Assembly: GCA_044348005.1 (NCBI GenBank)
Contig: JBIKTR010000017.1
Location: 1 to 38,473 of the forward strand
Length of the DNA stretch: 38,473 bases
Source of the DNA: JAJTHC01 sp044348005
GTDB lineage: Bacteria > Cyanobacteriota > Vampirovibrionia > Vampirovibrionales > JAJTHC01
Reading direction: 5' to 3'
Position 1 is the stretch's first letter. Each line of letters starts with the position of its first letter. The translations under genes and the position numbers were made by a program. A model generated the notes under the pieces. It did no database searches, had not been told where the DNA came from, and saw nothing but the letters and a program-made list of their open reading frames with translations. Below are positions 15,174-23,605 of this stretch, piece by piece.

Positions 15174-18100
15174 TTAATCCAACGAAAGAATATCTTTTAG
15201 GTCGTCTAGACTGATTTTTTTGGTAATGGAACGATCTGCTGAAATGACGCTGTCGACCAAATCACGCTTTTGCGACTTGAGTTGCATAATGCGCTCTTCC
15301 ACCGTTGAACGGGCAATGAGACGGTACACAAACACGCTTTTGGTTTGCCCAATGCGGTGCACCCGATCGGTGGCTTGATCTTCAGCCGCAGGGTTCCACC
15401 ATGGGTCGTAATGCACGACCATGTCTGCGCCTGTGAGGTTCAAGCCCGTACCCCCCGCTTTTAGGGACACCAAGAAGATTTTAATGGTCTCGTCTGTATT
15501 GAAGCGATCCACCTTGTTTTGTCGATCTTCGGATTTGGTTTCCCCTGTCAGGATTTCGTAGCAAATGCCTTTCTTTTTCAGGTGTTTTTCCATGATTTTA
15601 AGCATCTGTACAAATTGACTAAACACCAAAATACGATGCCCGTTGGCAATGGCATTCTCAAGCAATTCCTTTAACAGTTCAAACTTGCCCGATTCATGCA
15701 CGCCACCTGAAAGTTCACTGGCTAATAGCGCGGGATGGTTACAGACTTGTCTCAATTTGGTGAGGGCTGAAAAGACGTGTTGCTGGTTGATTTTACCGCC
15801 CCGTGAAATGGCTTCTTCCATCAATTCTTCGCGGGCTTTTTCAAGCACATCCAAGTACAATTGGCGTTGATTGTCGGTGAGATCGCAGTACAAGACTTGT
15901 TCCATTTTAGGGGGCAAGTCTTTTAATACATCACGCTTCATGCGACGCAAAATAAAGGGCGACACCTGCTTCTTCAAGCGATGCCCCGCATCCAAACTGC
16001 CCCGTTCTTCAATGGGTTGAATATAGCGACGCCGAAAATCGTCGTGGTCTTCTAAAAATCCGGGCATTAAAAAGTCAAACACGCTCCATAACTCGCTCAG
16101 GCGGTTTTCAATGGGCGTACCTGAAAGGGCAATACGGTGTTGGGATTGCAGTTTTTTCGCTGCTTGAGCCGTTTGCGAACTGAAGTTTTTAATCTGCTGG
16201 GATTCATCCAAAATCGCAAAGCGAAAGGCATAATCCTTAATAGCATTGATGTCTCGGCGTAAAATGGCGTAACTGGTAATGACAATATCGGCGTCTTTAA
16301 TTTTGGGGTAGTTGTCGTAACGATCAGAACCCGTTAAGTCCAGCACGGTAAGTTCAGGGGTAAAGCGCGTAATTTCATTCTGCCAATTTCGCACCAGTGT
16401 GGTGGGGCATACAATTAAAGACGGAAACTGCCCGTGCTTGTTACGGGCTTGTTGCAAGGCCACAAGTGCTTGAAGCGTTTTACCGAGGCCCATGTCGTCC
16501 GCCAAAATACCGTTTAGGCCGTAAGAATACAAGAACCACAACCACTGAAAGCCCCGTTCTTGGTAAGGGCGCAGTTCTGCTTCCACATTGGCGGGCACAC
16601 TCAATTCTTCCATGGGTTTGCCTGCGGTCATAATTTCCCAAAAGCGCTGAAACTTTTTAGACATGTCCAACGTGACTTTGGCATCCACCAATTCCATCAG
16701 TAAGCCGGCTTTAAAGGTCGGGATTTTGTAGAAATCGACTTCCAGAATCTCAGGTTCAAAGGCCTGAATCGTGCGCCCAACAGCCAGTAACGTATGCAAC
16801 GGTACTTCCACAAAGCCTGTTCCCTGCACGTAAAAATACTTCTTGCCTGCCACCATGTGCTTTTGAATTTCAGACATTGAAATACTTTTTTGACCCAAGC
16901 GCGCTTCTAACTTCAAGGTAAAAAACGTCACCGATTCATCAAATTCAAGCCGAGCCACAATACTCAACGGGTGACGAGACGCCTGTAAAAGCGTCATGTC
17001 TTGCGGATTAATCATATTGATAATCCAGCCTTCTTTTTCCCATCGCGGTAAGTACACATTGTACAAATCCACCGCCTCATCCCCTTCAGACATTAACGCA
17101 TGCGCCTGCATCAGTTGAGACGAAACCTGATTCACCCGTTCATACGCCTTTTCTTCAAAGGCAAAATCGCGCTTGTACCACGTGGTTTTATTTTTCTTTT
17201 TATTGGTAGACGCTAAATACGGGGTCTGTTTGTTTTGCTTGGCATAAGGGATTCGGGTTTTGTCATAATTAAAGTGAAGCACCAAACGAAGGCGCATCGC
17301 AGCAGGATCCAGCATTTCAACGTTTAGAGAAGGCGCTGGCGGTTGCGACATCTTTTTGAGCGATTCAGCCACGGCGGTGTCATCCACCAACAACAGCTTG
17401 CGTAAGTTGGGCAAGACTTCAAACAAAAAGCTACCGCTGTCTTGCATCGGAACATCCGTAAACGTGCTTTTTTTAAGCGCCTTGGGAAGTTTTGCTAAAA
17501 CAGGTTGTAGCGGGTAGATGCGCTGAAGGTGCTTGCCCCATGTCGCTTGTGGATCCAACAACTCTAGTTCTTCAAGGGCAAGAACGGTTTTGGCTTTTTC
17601 TGTAGTGATGGGTTCCCCTAATGAAGGCGTTGCTTCAAATTGACTCCAGTGCATGGCGAGGGTTGTTTGGCCATTACTATTTTGACTCACTTCAAGCAGG
17701 GGCATTAAGGGCTGTTCTTCCACCTGAAGGCGAAGACCTTTTTCATCCAGCACTTCTTCACAGGCGCTTAACGTGGTAAAAAACGGCTCAAACAACTCAA
17801 AGGGCACCAACAACCAGCCGTTATTGGAAACCTGCTTAATGCGGTGCTGTTCCAAAAATTGAAGCACGGCAATGTCCGCGCGGCCTTCTTTGACCTGGTG
17901 CCATGGGGTGCCATCCGGGTATTGAGCCGTCAACGCGCGCTTGAGCAATTTGGAAGGATCCGCACACCAGGCGTCTCGTTCACGTTCAATTAAACGCACC
18001 CCCACGCCTTTGCTTTTGTTGTAAGCCAAATGCAGTTGTACCTTTAAAATACCCATGGGGTGGTTTAAAGGCATCAGCTCAGCCTCTTCTTCAGGCAGAT

Positions 18101-18572
18101 TCCAATACACTTCCCACAAGCGTTGTTCGGCAATACTTAAGGCGACGGCCACCGCGTGTTTACACCATTTTTCTTCAATGGCACAGTTGCATCGCGGTTC
18201 AATGCCCGCTGTATTAAAGCGCATTTCCGTGGTGTAATGGGATTTATAATTGCCTTTGACTTGTGCCACAATGCCAAAGGGTTCTAAGTCCAAGTTCATA
18301 ATTTTATGACCCGAAAGGTGCATTTCAAGCCCACGACGCCAATTGCCCGCTTTGGCTTGATTTTTGATCCATACAGGGTAAATATGGGGAATCGGGTCTT
18401 TCGGTAGATGTTGTGGCTGGTGTTGTTGAGCTGGCGTGGACTTCTTCTTGCCCTGATTGTGAGAATGCCCCTGCGCCTTGCCATTTTGCTTAGGCGCATT
18501 GTTTTTTTTACGTTGGTTTTGCTTAGGCGATTTTGCGGCCGTTTGTGGAACAGAAAGGGCTTGTTTATTCAT
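15174..18572 (-). CDS. SWIM zinc-finger SNF2-family helicase
   Basis: The 1132-residue protein is a Swi2/Snf2 ATPase of the bacterial HepA/RapA-like superfamily 2 group. It would move on DNA or remodel protein-DNA complexes. A Lys/Gln/Asn/Pro-rich tail occupies residues 1-60. A SWIM zinc finger (CNCAIEEKWCKHAVAV; Cys128, Cys130, Cys137, His139) follows, then about 500 residues of divergent linker. The ATPase core starts near 660. Walker A is LADDMGLGKT (about 689-698), motif II is DESQ (about 789), and SGTPIENRLSELWSVFDFL follows. The C-terminal lobe has VHYDPWWNPAAEDQATDRVHRIGQ. Its cellular role is unassigned. The start at 18572 lacks a clear RBS. Confidence 0.92.
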   Translation of the reverse strand: MNKQALSVPQTAAKSPKQNQRKKNNAPKQNGKAQGHSHNQGKKKSTPAQQHQPQHLPKDPIPHIYPVWIKNQAKAGNWRRGLEMHLSGHKIMNLDLEPFGIVAQVKGNYKSHYTTEMRFNTAGIEPRCNCAIEEKWCKHAVAVALSIAEQRLWEVYWNLPEEEAELMPLNHPMGILKVQLHLAYNKSKGVGVRLIERERDAWCADPSKLLKRALTAQYPDGTPWHQVKEGRADIAVLQFLEQHRIKQVSNNGWLLVPFELFEPFFTTLSACEEVLDEKGLRLQVEEQPLMPLLEVSQNSNGQTTLAMHWSQFEATPSLGEPITTEKAKTVLALEELELLDPQATWGKHLQRIYPLQPVLAKLPKALKKSTFTDVPMQDSGSFLFEVLPNLRKLLLVDDTAVAESLKKMSQPPAPSLNVEMLDPAAMRLRLVLHFNYDKTRIPYAKQNKQTPYLASTNKKKNKTTWYKRDFAFEEKAYERVNQVSSQLMQAHALMSEGDEAVDLYNVYLPRWEKEGWIINMINPQDMTLLQASRHPLSIVARLEFDESVTFFTLKLEARLGQKSISMSEIQKHMVAGKKYFYVQGTGFVEVPLHTLLAVGRTIQAFEPEILEVDFYKIPTFKAGLLMELVDAKVTLDMSKKFQRFWEIMTAGKPMEELSVPANVEAELRPYQERGFQWLWFLYSYGLNGILADDMGLGKTLQALVALQQARNKHGQFPSLIVCPTTLVRNWQNEITRFTPELTVLDLTGSDRYDNYPKIKDADIVITSYAILRRDINAIKDYAFRFAILDESQQIKNFSSQTAQAAKKLQSQHRIALSGTPIENRLSELWSVFDFLMPGFLEDHDDFRRRYIQPIEERGSLDAGHRLKKQVSPFILRRMKRDVLKDLPPKMEQVLYCDLTDNQRQLYLDVLEKAREELMEEAISRGGKINQQHVFSALTKLRQVCNHPALLASELSGGVHESGKFELLKELLENAIANGHRILVFSQFVQMLKIMEKHLKKKGICYEILTGETKSEDRQNKVDRFNTDETIKIFLVSLKAGGTGLNLTGADMVVHYDPWWNPAAEDQATDRVHRIGQTKSVFVYRLIARSTVEERIMQLKSQKRDLVDSVISADRSITKKISLDDLKDILSLD

Positions 18573-18966
18573 ACAGTAATAGTTTTAACCTTCAAGGGAT
18601 TTAGTTCGGTATTTATATGGCCACGCGTCATACATTTCAAGCCTTCAGAAACGAAGGGGTTTTTTGACGGGCAAGAAAAAATGAGCAGAATGAAAATCAT
18701 CTTCAAACGTCATAAGCGAACACTTACAACATTTTACACAACAGCGCAAAAAAAGGCTCTGCATCTTAAAAGGATTTCGGGTACAGGGTCTATTCATTAG
18801 ACAAAAAGCAACACGAATCCTTCCGTAAAGCACCCTAAGTGAATTGTCTCAAAAGTGCATCTCTCCTTATATTCTAACACATCAACGCCATTTGCAAGTT
18901 TTTTTTAAGAAGTTTGTGTAGAGATCCATCAGAAAATGGAGCGTCGTATAGTGTTTGAGAGAAAAA
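18573..18966. other. Gap between the SNF2 gene and the pgk terminator
   Basis: No credible gene is seen; small frames here are shadows or low complexity. A weak hairpin, CCTTC-AGAAAC-GAAGG followed by GGTTTTTT, lies at about 18640-18665. At 18947 the sequence TATAGTGTTTGAGAGA resembles the MITE end of copy A, without a recognisable partner. Confidence 0.4.
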
Positions 18967-18973
18967 ATCAAGA

Positions 18974-19000
18974 GGGGGGACTTCACCAAAAAGTCCCCCC
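18974..19000 (-). terminator. Rho-independent terminator of pgk
   Basis: GGGGGGACTT (18974-18983) pairs perfectly with AAGTCCCCCC (18991-19000) around a 7-nt loop. On the minus strand the stem is followed after a few bases by TTTTTT. It begins about 22 nt past the pgk stop. Confidence 0.8.
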
Positions 19001-19021
19001 CTTCAAAAACGAGCAAACGCC

Positions 19022-20287
19022 TTAAACGGAAACAGCACAAGCCTTTAGGGCTTCAATACCTGGTAGGGCCTTGCCTTCAATAAACTCTAAGCTTGCCCCA
19101 CCCCCCGTTGAAACATGGGTAAAGGCGGACTTGGGATACTTGAATTTTTCTACCGCAGAAACGGTGTCTCCCCCGCCCAACACGGTTTTGGCACCGTTTT
19201 GAGTGGCTTGAGCCACGGCCACTGCAAGGGCTTTAGTCCCTTCAGCAAAGGCGTCCCATTCAAACACTCCCACTGGGCCATTCCATAAAATAGACGCACT
19301 CTTTAAAATCACTTCCGCAAACGCTTGACGAGATTTGGGCCCAATATCCATGCCTTCCCAACCATCAGGAATAGCAGTAGCATCCACAATTTGAGTATTC
19401 GCCGAAGCACTAAAGGCATCGGCCACCACAATGTCTTGAGACAAGTAAAGATTCACGCCATTGGCTTGGGCTTTGGCCATAATGTCTTTGGCAGTGTCCA
19501 CAAAGGCCGGTTCACACAGGGATTTACCCACGCTGTAGCCTTGCGCCAGCAAGAAGGTGTAGGCCATGCCTCCCCCAATAACGATGTTGTCCACTTTGTC
19601 GAGCAAGTTCATAAGCACCGCAATTTTTGTAGACACTTTGGAGCCTCCCACAATGGCGGTGAGCGGTTTGGGTGCATCGCTCAAAATACCCCCTAACGCT
19701 TCAATTTCAGCGCTCATCAGCAAGCCTGCGACTGCTAAAGGCACCAAATGAGCCACCCCTTCTGTAGACGCATGCGCGCGATGGGATGTCCCAAACGCGT
19801 CGTTGACGTAAACGTCCGCCAAACTGGCCAAGGCCTTGGCAAAGGTTGGATCGTTCTGCTCTTCACCGACTTCAAAACGCACGTTTTCAAGCACCAAGAC
19901 TTGGGCATTTTCTAAGGCCTTTACTTTGGCTTGAGCATCTTCACCCACTACATCAGTGGCTTGAATGACGGGGGTTCCCGCAAGCAACTGGGCCAAGTGA
20001 CGCGAAATCGGGGTCATGCTTAATTGCTGACGATCGGTTTGATTTACTTGGCAAGACGCCCCTAAATCAGGCGTATTTCCTTCATGCTTGGGGCGTCCGA
20101 AATGGCTGACCACAATCACTTTAGCCCCCGCTTGAATCAAGTACTTTAACGTAGGCAAGGCCGCGACGATTCGGCTGTCGTCGTCAATGGAACCGTTGCT
20201 CATGGGCACATTCAAGTCTTCACGCACCAAAACACGCTTGCCTGCTAATTGATTGGGGGTTAAATCTTCTAAACGAATCAAACTCAT
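19022..20287 (-). CDS. pgk: Phosphoglycerate kinase
   Basis: Pgk transfers phosphate from 1,3-bisphosphoglycerate to ADP in glycolysis, or the reverse in gluconeogenesis. Clear motifs are the N-terminal VLVREDLNVP, VVSHFGRP, LENVRF, YVNDAFGTSHRAHAST, the IVGGSKVSTK hinge, and the C-terminal GPVGVFEWDAFAEGT and VLGGGDTVSAV with STGGGASLEF. Length 421 is slightly above the usual 390-400 because of an insert around SCQVNQTDRQQLS in the substrate-binding half. AAGGATG precedes ATG 20287. It is transcribed alone with its own promoter and terminator. Confidence 0.97.
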   Translation of the reverse strand: MSLIRLEDLTPNQLAGKRVLVREDLNVPMSNGSIDDDSRIVAALPTLKYLIQAGAKVIVVSHFGRPKHEGNTPDLGASCQVNQTDRQQLSMTPISRHLAQLLAGTPVIQATDVVGEDAQAKVKALENAQVLVLENVRFEVGEEQNDPTFAKALASLADVYVNDAFGTSHRAHASTEGVAHLVPLAVAGLLMSAEIEALGGILSDAPKPLTAIVGGSKVSTKIAVLMNLLDKVDNIVIGGGMAYTFLLAQGYSVGKSLCEPAFVDTAKDIMAKAQANGVNLYLSQDIVVADAFSASANTQIVDATAIPDGWEGMDIGPKSRQAFAEVILKSASILWNGPVGVFEWDAFAEGTKALAVAVAQATQNGAKTVLGGGDTVSAVEKFKYPKSAFTHVSTGGGASLEFIEGKALPGIEALKACAVSV

Positions 20288-20463
20288 AGAGATGCATCCT
20301 TATAAACGAGGTAAACGATCGCAAGCGCCGTCAAAGGTACACAAGAAGGAGTCATTGAAGCTTTGCTTAATCCAACGCGAAAACCCATGCCGTACAGAAA
20401 GGGCTTTAGCACACCAACAACCACTAAACGAGTAACACTTTTGTCTCACTTTCAATCAATTTT

Positions 20464-20469
20464 ATTATA
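20464..20469 (-). promoter_or_regulatory. Candidate -10 box for pgk
   Basis: Minus-strand TATAAT at 20464-20469, within TGGTATAATAAAA, would give a leader of about 170 nt to pgk. A loose TTGTGC-type -35 lies 16-17 bp upstream. No other feature was recognised in the gap 20288-20585. Confidence 0.4.
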
Positions 20470-20585
20470 CCACAAAAGCTGGCACGCACAAAAGTAATGC
20501 GTTTTTGTTTTTATTCCTATAGCGTTAAAAGGCTTGGGTGTGACCATCCATTTTCTACGACGTAGACACTGATAAGGAAGCCTGC

Positions 20586-20879
20586 ATGATGTCGTCTTAC
20601 TATCCACTACCGCCTGTTGGCGCCTTTACGGGGTACATCCCCGGTGGGTCGCCTTACGTGGCTGCAGGGGGGTATAGCACAGGCAAACCCACAGGGTATT
20701 CAATGCCGCTGCCTCCACGCTTTCATGAATCCCCTAATTCGGACTACCTCACCCCACCAGAAAGTCAGTTTGAACGCCGTCATTTGGATCATTCCATTAA
20801 CTTAAGCCTCAACGAATGGTCGTCTATCATTACCACTTCAGCGATTGGTCTATTTGTGTTGTGGTTGATTGCCATGTAA
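20586..20879 (+). CDS. Hypothetical tail-anchored protein, 97 residues
   Basis: I do not recognise this protein. The first 55 residues are rich in Tyr, Pro, Gly and Ser (SYYPLPPVGAFTGYIPGG, GGYSTGKPTGYSMPLPP). A polar middle part follows, and the protein ends in one hydrophobic helix (SSIITTSAIGLFVLWLIAM) with nothing after it. That layout suggests a C-terminal membrane anchor. GATAAGGAAG precedes ATG 20586; a second ATG is at 20589. The next gene starts 46 nt downstream on the same strand and has a similar Tyr/Pro N terminus and a single membrane segment, so the two are probably functionally linked. Confidence 0.65.
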   Translation: MMSSYYPLPPVGAFTGYIPGGSPYVAAGGYSTGKPTGYSMPLPPRFHESPNSDYLTPPESQFERRHLDHSINLSLNEWSSIITTSAIGLFVLWLIAM

Positions 20880-20925
20880 GGTCCTGATCTTGTCTGATTA
20901 AAACACCCAACGAAAGAGTTTACAC

Positions 20926-22326
20926 ATGTCCGCTTACGGAAGCCCTTTTTATTACGGCAACCCGCCTATGCCTCTTCAACAGGCCAGTTGGGACGCCAAT
21001 GCCATGGTCAATCCGTACACAGGCATTGAAGATGCACGCTACATCAATACGCACCCTTCAGTGGTCGCTTCTGCGGGGGTGGTTCCTGTAGAACCGCGTC
21101 AAATGGGGCCGTTTCACTTGCCCCCCGGTTTTACGCAGGATCAAAACGCCCACGATGCCCTAAAAGCTGGCGTGGGCCTGAGCGGTTTGGTGCTGTTATG
21201 GGCTTTATTGATGCGTCAACCCGCGAAAACCACCCCCAGCGCGTGGGACAAGCTATGGCAATGGATTAAAAACCCACTGGCCAAGCCGTTTAAGGACGAT
21301 CAAAGAGCCATTGCAGTTCTTTGGGCACAGGGGCTAAGCAAGAATAAACACAGGAAAAGATATAATACACTTTCTCTAGAAATGACGACGGAAGGGGGAA
21401 CCGGCTTTGTTCAGCAGGCCATCAACTATTTGAAAGACGATTACGGCAAAAGTGGGTGGCATCGCATGCGTAATGCCCATGCCTTAGAACATAAACGTGA
21501 ACAGGCCTTTGATGTCATGCGCCTACTTCGCGAATTAATGCGAGACCCCAAGGAAGACAAGCTATTTAATCCAGAACTTCACAAGGAGTTTGGATTTAAA
21601 ACCCATGCCGAAGCCGTGCATCAAACCCAAAGCATCCTGCGGGCGTTGATTGAAAACTACCGTCGTTGTGGTTTAAAGCATAACGAAAAAGTGCAAACCC
21701 TCACCAATATCAGCGAAGAGTTTTTGGCCACCTACATTGAACGCCACAAAGTTGACCCTAAAAATTACCCCATGGGTGAAGGCACGGCGTTGTTGTCTCG
21801 ATTGGTGCATTTACCGAAAATAAAGTCGCTGATTTACCGGGGATGGTTTGACAAAAATGCTCGAAAACTTGAGGCGGAACGGGCGTTGCGCGAATTCTTG
21901 TACATCGCTTCTAATGTGGAAAAAGACTACGCTGGTGAAACCAAAACCAGCCCCATCCGGCTTTTTAAGCCCGATGAATGGAAGTCGTTCATTCAAGAAT
22001 ACAAGACGATTATGGAACACGGTTTGCAAAAAAACCACGAAAACAAGGAGCTTCTTAAGGCCTTAGATACCTTGGCTAAGGACGGTTCTAAAGCCTTAAA
22101 TCAACAAGGCACGGACGATAAGCAAGTTCGTATTAGCGAAAACCTTCGCGAAGCGGTAGAAGCACTGGTTCTGCAATCGAGAAATACCACTTCTGCCAGT
22201 GTTGGCGGTGTTGTAGATGAAATTGAAGGCAAGCATAGGGATCAAGGGGGTCAGACCTTTGAGTTACTCTTAGCGCTACTGAAAGAACATCACCCGCAGA
22301 TGGATCACCTAGACACCATGGCGTAA
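20926..22326 (+). CDS. Hypothetical single-span membrane protein, 466 residues
   Basis: No family is recognised. Residues 1-80 are rich in Tyr, Pro, Asn and Gly (SPFYYGNPPMPLQQ, INTHPSVVASAG). One transmembrane helix follows at about 84-101 (AGVGLSGLVLLWALLMR). The remaining 360 residues are highly charged and helical, with stretches such as EHKREQAFDVMRLLRELMRD and NFRRCG-like helices. The large C-terminal part is probably cytoplasmic, but topology is inferred only. It is likely co-transcribed with the 97-residue protein upstream, which may be its partner. A start at ATG 20926 fits the weak AAAGAG upstream. Confidence 0.65.
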   Translation: MSAYGSPFYYGNPPMPLQQASWDANAMVNPYTGIEDARYINTHPSVVASAGVVPVEPRQMGPFHLPPGFTQDQNAHDALKAGVGLSGLVLLWALLMRQPAKTTPSAWDKLWQWIKNPLAKPFKDDQRAIAVLWAQGLSKNKHRKRYNTLSLEMTTEGGTGFVQQAINYLKDDYGKSGWHRMRNAHALEHKREQAFDVMRLLRELMRDPKEDKLFNPELHKEFGFKTHAEAVHQTQSILRALIENYRRCGLKHNEKVQTLTNISEEFLATYIERHKVDPKNYPMGEGTALLSRLVHLPKIKSLIYRGWFDKNARKLEAERALREFLYIASNVEKDYAGETKTSPIRLFKPDEWKSFIQEYKTIMEHGLQKNHENKELLKALDTLAKDGSKALNQQGTDDKQVRISENLREAVEALVLQSRNTTSASVGGVVDEIEGKHRDQGGQTFELLLALLKEHHPQMDHLDTMA

Positions 22327-22511
22327 AAGCCTACAAACAAGGCTTTCAGCAGGTGGAATCCTCCATTTGAAGGGGCTGGTGCAAGTGCTACGCGGTTGTG
22401 CCGAAACCTTAATCAACAGTTCAACAGAACAAAGTTGTTTTTTCTCTCTCTCTCTTTCCCGATAGAAAGGTGGTGTTTATTCTTCAAGAATATACACCCT
22501 TTTTTTTTGGA

Positions 22512-22546
22512 TTTTTACATCACAAAGCTACTTTGTGATGTAAAAA
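22512..22546. repeat. Perfect 16-bp inverted repeat
   Basis: TTTTTACATCACAAAG (22512-22527) pairs perfectly with CTTTGTGATGTAAAAA (22531-22546) around CTA. Neither strand has a T-run after the stem, so it does not look like an ordinary terminator. It lies 13 bp before the tandem array in a 550-bp gap without a convincing gene (22327-22880). Confidence 0.8.
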
Positions 22547-22559
22547 GGCCTAATTTTCG

Positions 22560-22706
22560 ACACACGAAAGTCTGTTTTCTGGCCACGAAAGTCTGTTTTC
22601 TGGCCACGAAAGTCCGTTTTCTGGCCACGAAAGTCCGTTTTTTGGCCACAAAAGTCCGTTTTCTGGCCACGAAAGTCTGTTTTCTGGCCACGAAAGTCCG
22701 TTTTTT
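22560..22706. repeat. Seven tandem 21-bp repeats
   Basis: Seven consecutive 21-bp units run from 22560 to 22706, with unit starts at 22560, 22581, 22602, 22623, 22644, 22665 and 22686. The unit is GGCCACGAAAGTC, then T or C, then GTTTTCT. Units differ at only a few bases (T/C at position 14, the first unit's ACACACG start, and CT/TT at the end). No stop codon occurs in any of six frames of the unit, which creates spurious open frames. There are no spacers, so it is not a CRISPR. Confidence 0.92.
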
Positions 22707-22858
22707 TACTCGATTTTCAAGGAATGTGCTGGGGGGTGAAGGCTTCTTGAAAAAAGCCACTCTTTTTCAGTATAACGTATTTTTTAGCAGTTTGCCTAGT
22801 GCATAAAGTACACGATTTTTGGGTGTGTTTGTTCCTTTTATAGCCACGTTTAGACATT

Positions 22859-22885
22859 GTACGGGAAATGATTTACAAGACTATA
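22859..22885 (-). repeat. Solo MITE end overlapping the birA stop codon
   Basis: GTACGGGAAATGATTTACAA then GACTATA matches the right end of MITE copy C at 22 of 27 positions. The birA stop codon (TAG on the minus strand, 22881-22883) falls inside its TATAG terminus. A possible degenerate partner, TATAACGTATTTTTTAGC, starts at 22771 (115 bp away), but the match is weak. Confidence 0.45.
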
Positions 22886-23603
22886 TAATCCTTCCACGAA
22901 TACAGTCAACCACGTTTTCATACTCTGGCATTAGCCCTTTATTCAACATTTGGTACAAGCCCACCATACATTTGCCCACCAAATAAGCCGTTTGCTTACG
23001 ATTCATCATGTTCTTTCGCTCATCGGGGGGTAACAATTCTTCAATACTCATGGGGCAATGACGTTCGTCCATAATTTTTAAATCTGGATTTTTATGTAAA
23101 TTAAGCCCAATCCCTGTAACGACGCTTTTTAACACCCCTTCGGTAGATAGTCGCGTTTCCACCAAAATCCCCCCCACTTTGGCGTGTTTCGCATAGAGAT
23201 CGTTCACCCCTCTAATCTGTAAAATAGGGCTTAGGCTGGGGTAAATAGACGTCAACACAATCCAAGTGGCAAGGCCTGCAATGCTGGTATACATAGGCAC
23301 AACGCCATTTGCCACACGCCGTGTGGCAAATGATTGATGATGAACAGGAAACAAAATTGAACCGTAAATGCCACTGCCCACGGGGGAATGCCATTTACGA
23401 CCTGCTGTACCGCGTCCGCTTTGCTGGGTTTCAGCCAAAAATAAGCTGGGTCGTACCACCTGATACTTTTGGGCATGCTCATAATGTTCCCACGCCCAAT
23501 CATTGGTTGATGTCACCGAATACGCTTCGTATAAGTCGAGTTCTGCATTAAGAATATACGGCTTAATCCGTTCGGTGAACGCTTCGGGTAAGACAGCTTG
23601 CAT
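22881..23603 (-). CDS. birA: Biotin--[acetyl-CoA-carboxylase] ligase
   Basis: The enzyme activates biotin as biotinyl-AMP and attaches it to the carboxylase carrier lysine. Motifs visible are TSTND near 31-35, ETQQSGRGTAGRKWHSPVGS (about 58-77, nucleotide loop), and VNDLYAKHAKVGGILVET (about 133-150) with the expected Lys142. VTGIGLNLH follows near 170. The usual KWPND appears as RGVND, a notable change. It lacks the N-terminal DNA-binding domain of E. coli BirA, so it is a monofunctional group I ligase. The start ATG 23603 is 2 nt after the hemB stop; it is the last gene of a five-gene operon. Confidence 0.88.
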   Translation of the reverse strand: MQAVLPEAFTERIKPYILNAELDLYEAYSVTSTNDWAWEHYEHAQKYQVVRPSLFLAETQQSGRGTAGRKWHSPVGSGIYGSILFPVHHQSFATRRVANGVVPMYTSIAGLATWIVLTSIYPSLSPILQIRGVNDLYAKHAKVGGILVETRLSTEGVLKSVVTGIGLNLHKNPDLKIMDERHCPMSIEELLPPDERKNMMNRKQTAYLVGKCMVGLYQMLNKGLMPEYENVVDCIRGRII

Positions 23604-23605
23604 GT

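Noticed and set aside
22560..22706. CRISPR array
   Set aside because: The 21-bp units are contiguous without unique spacers, and no cas gene is in the window.
22515..22760. Minus-strand frame encoding basic TFVARK heptads
   Set aside because: It depends on the same stop-free repeat and a GTG start with a weak site; kept only as a note in the finding.
22396..22806. Plus-strand 136-codon frame across the 21-bp repeats
   Set aside because: The repeat is open in all frames because 21 is a multiple of 3; there is no RBS and the flanks look random.
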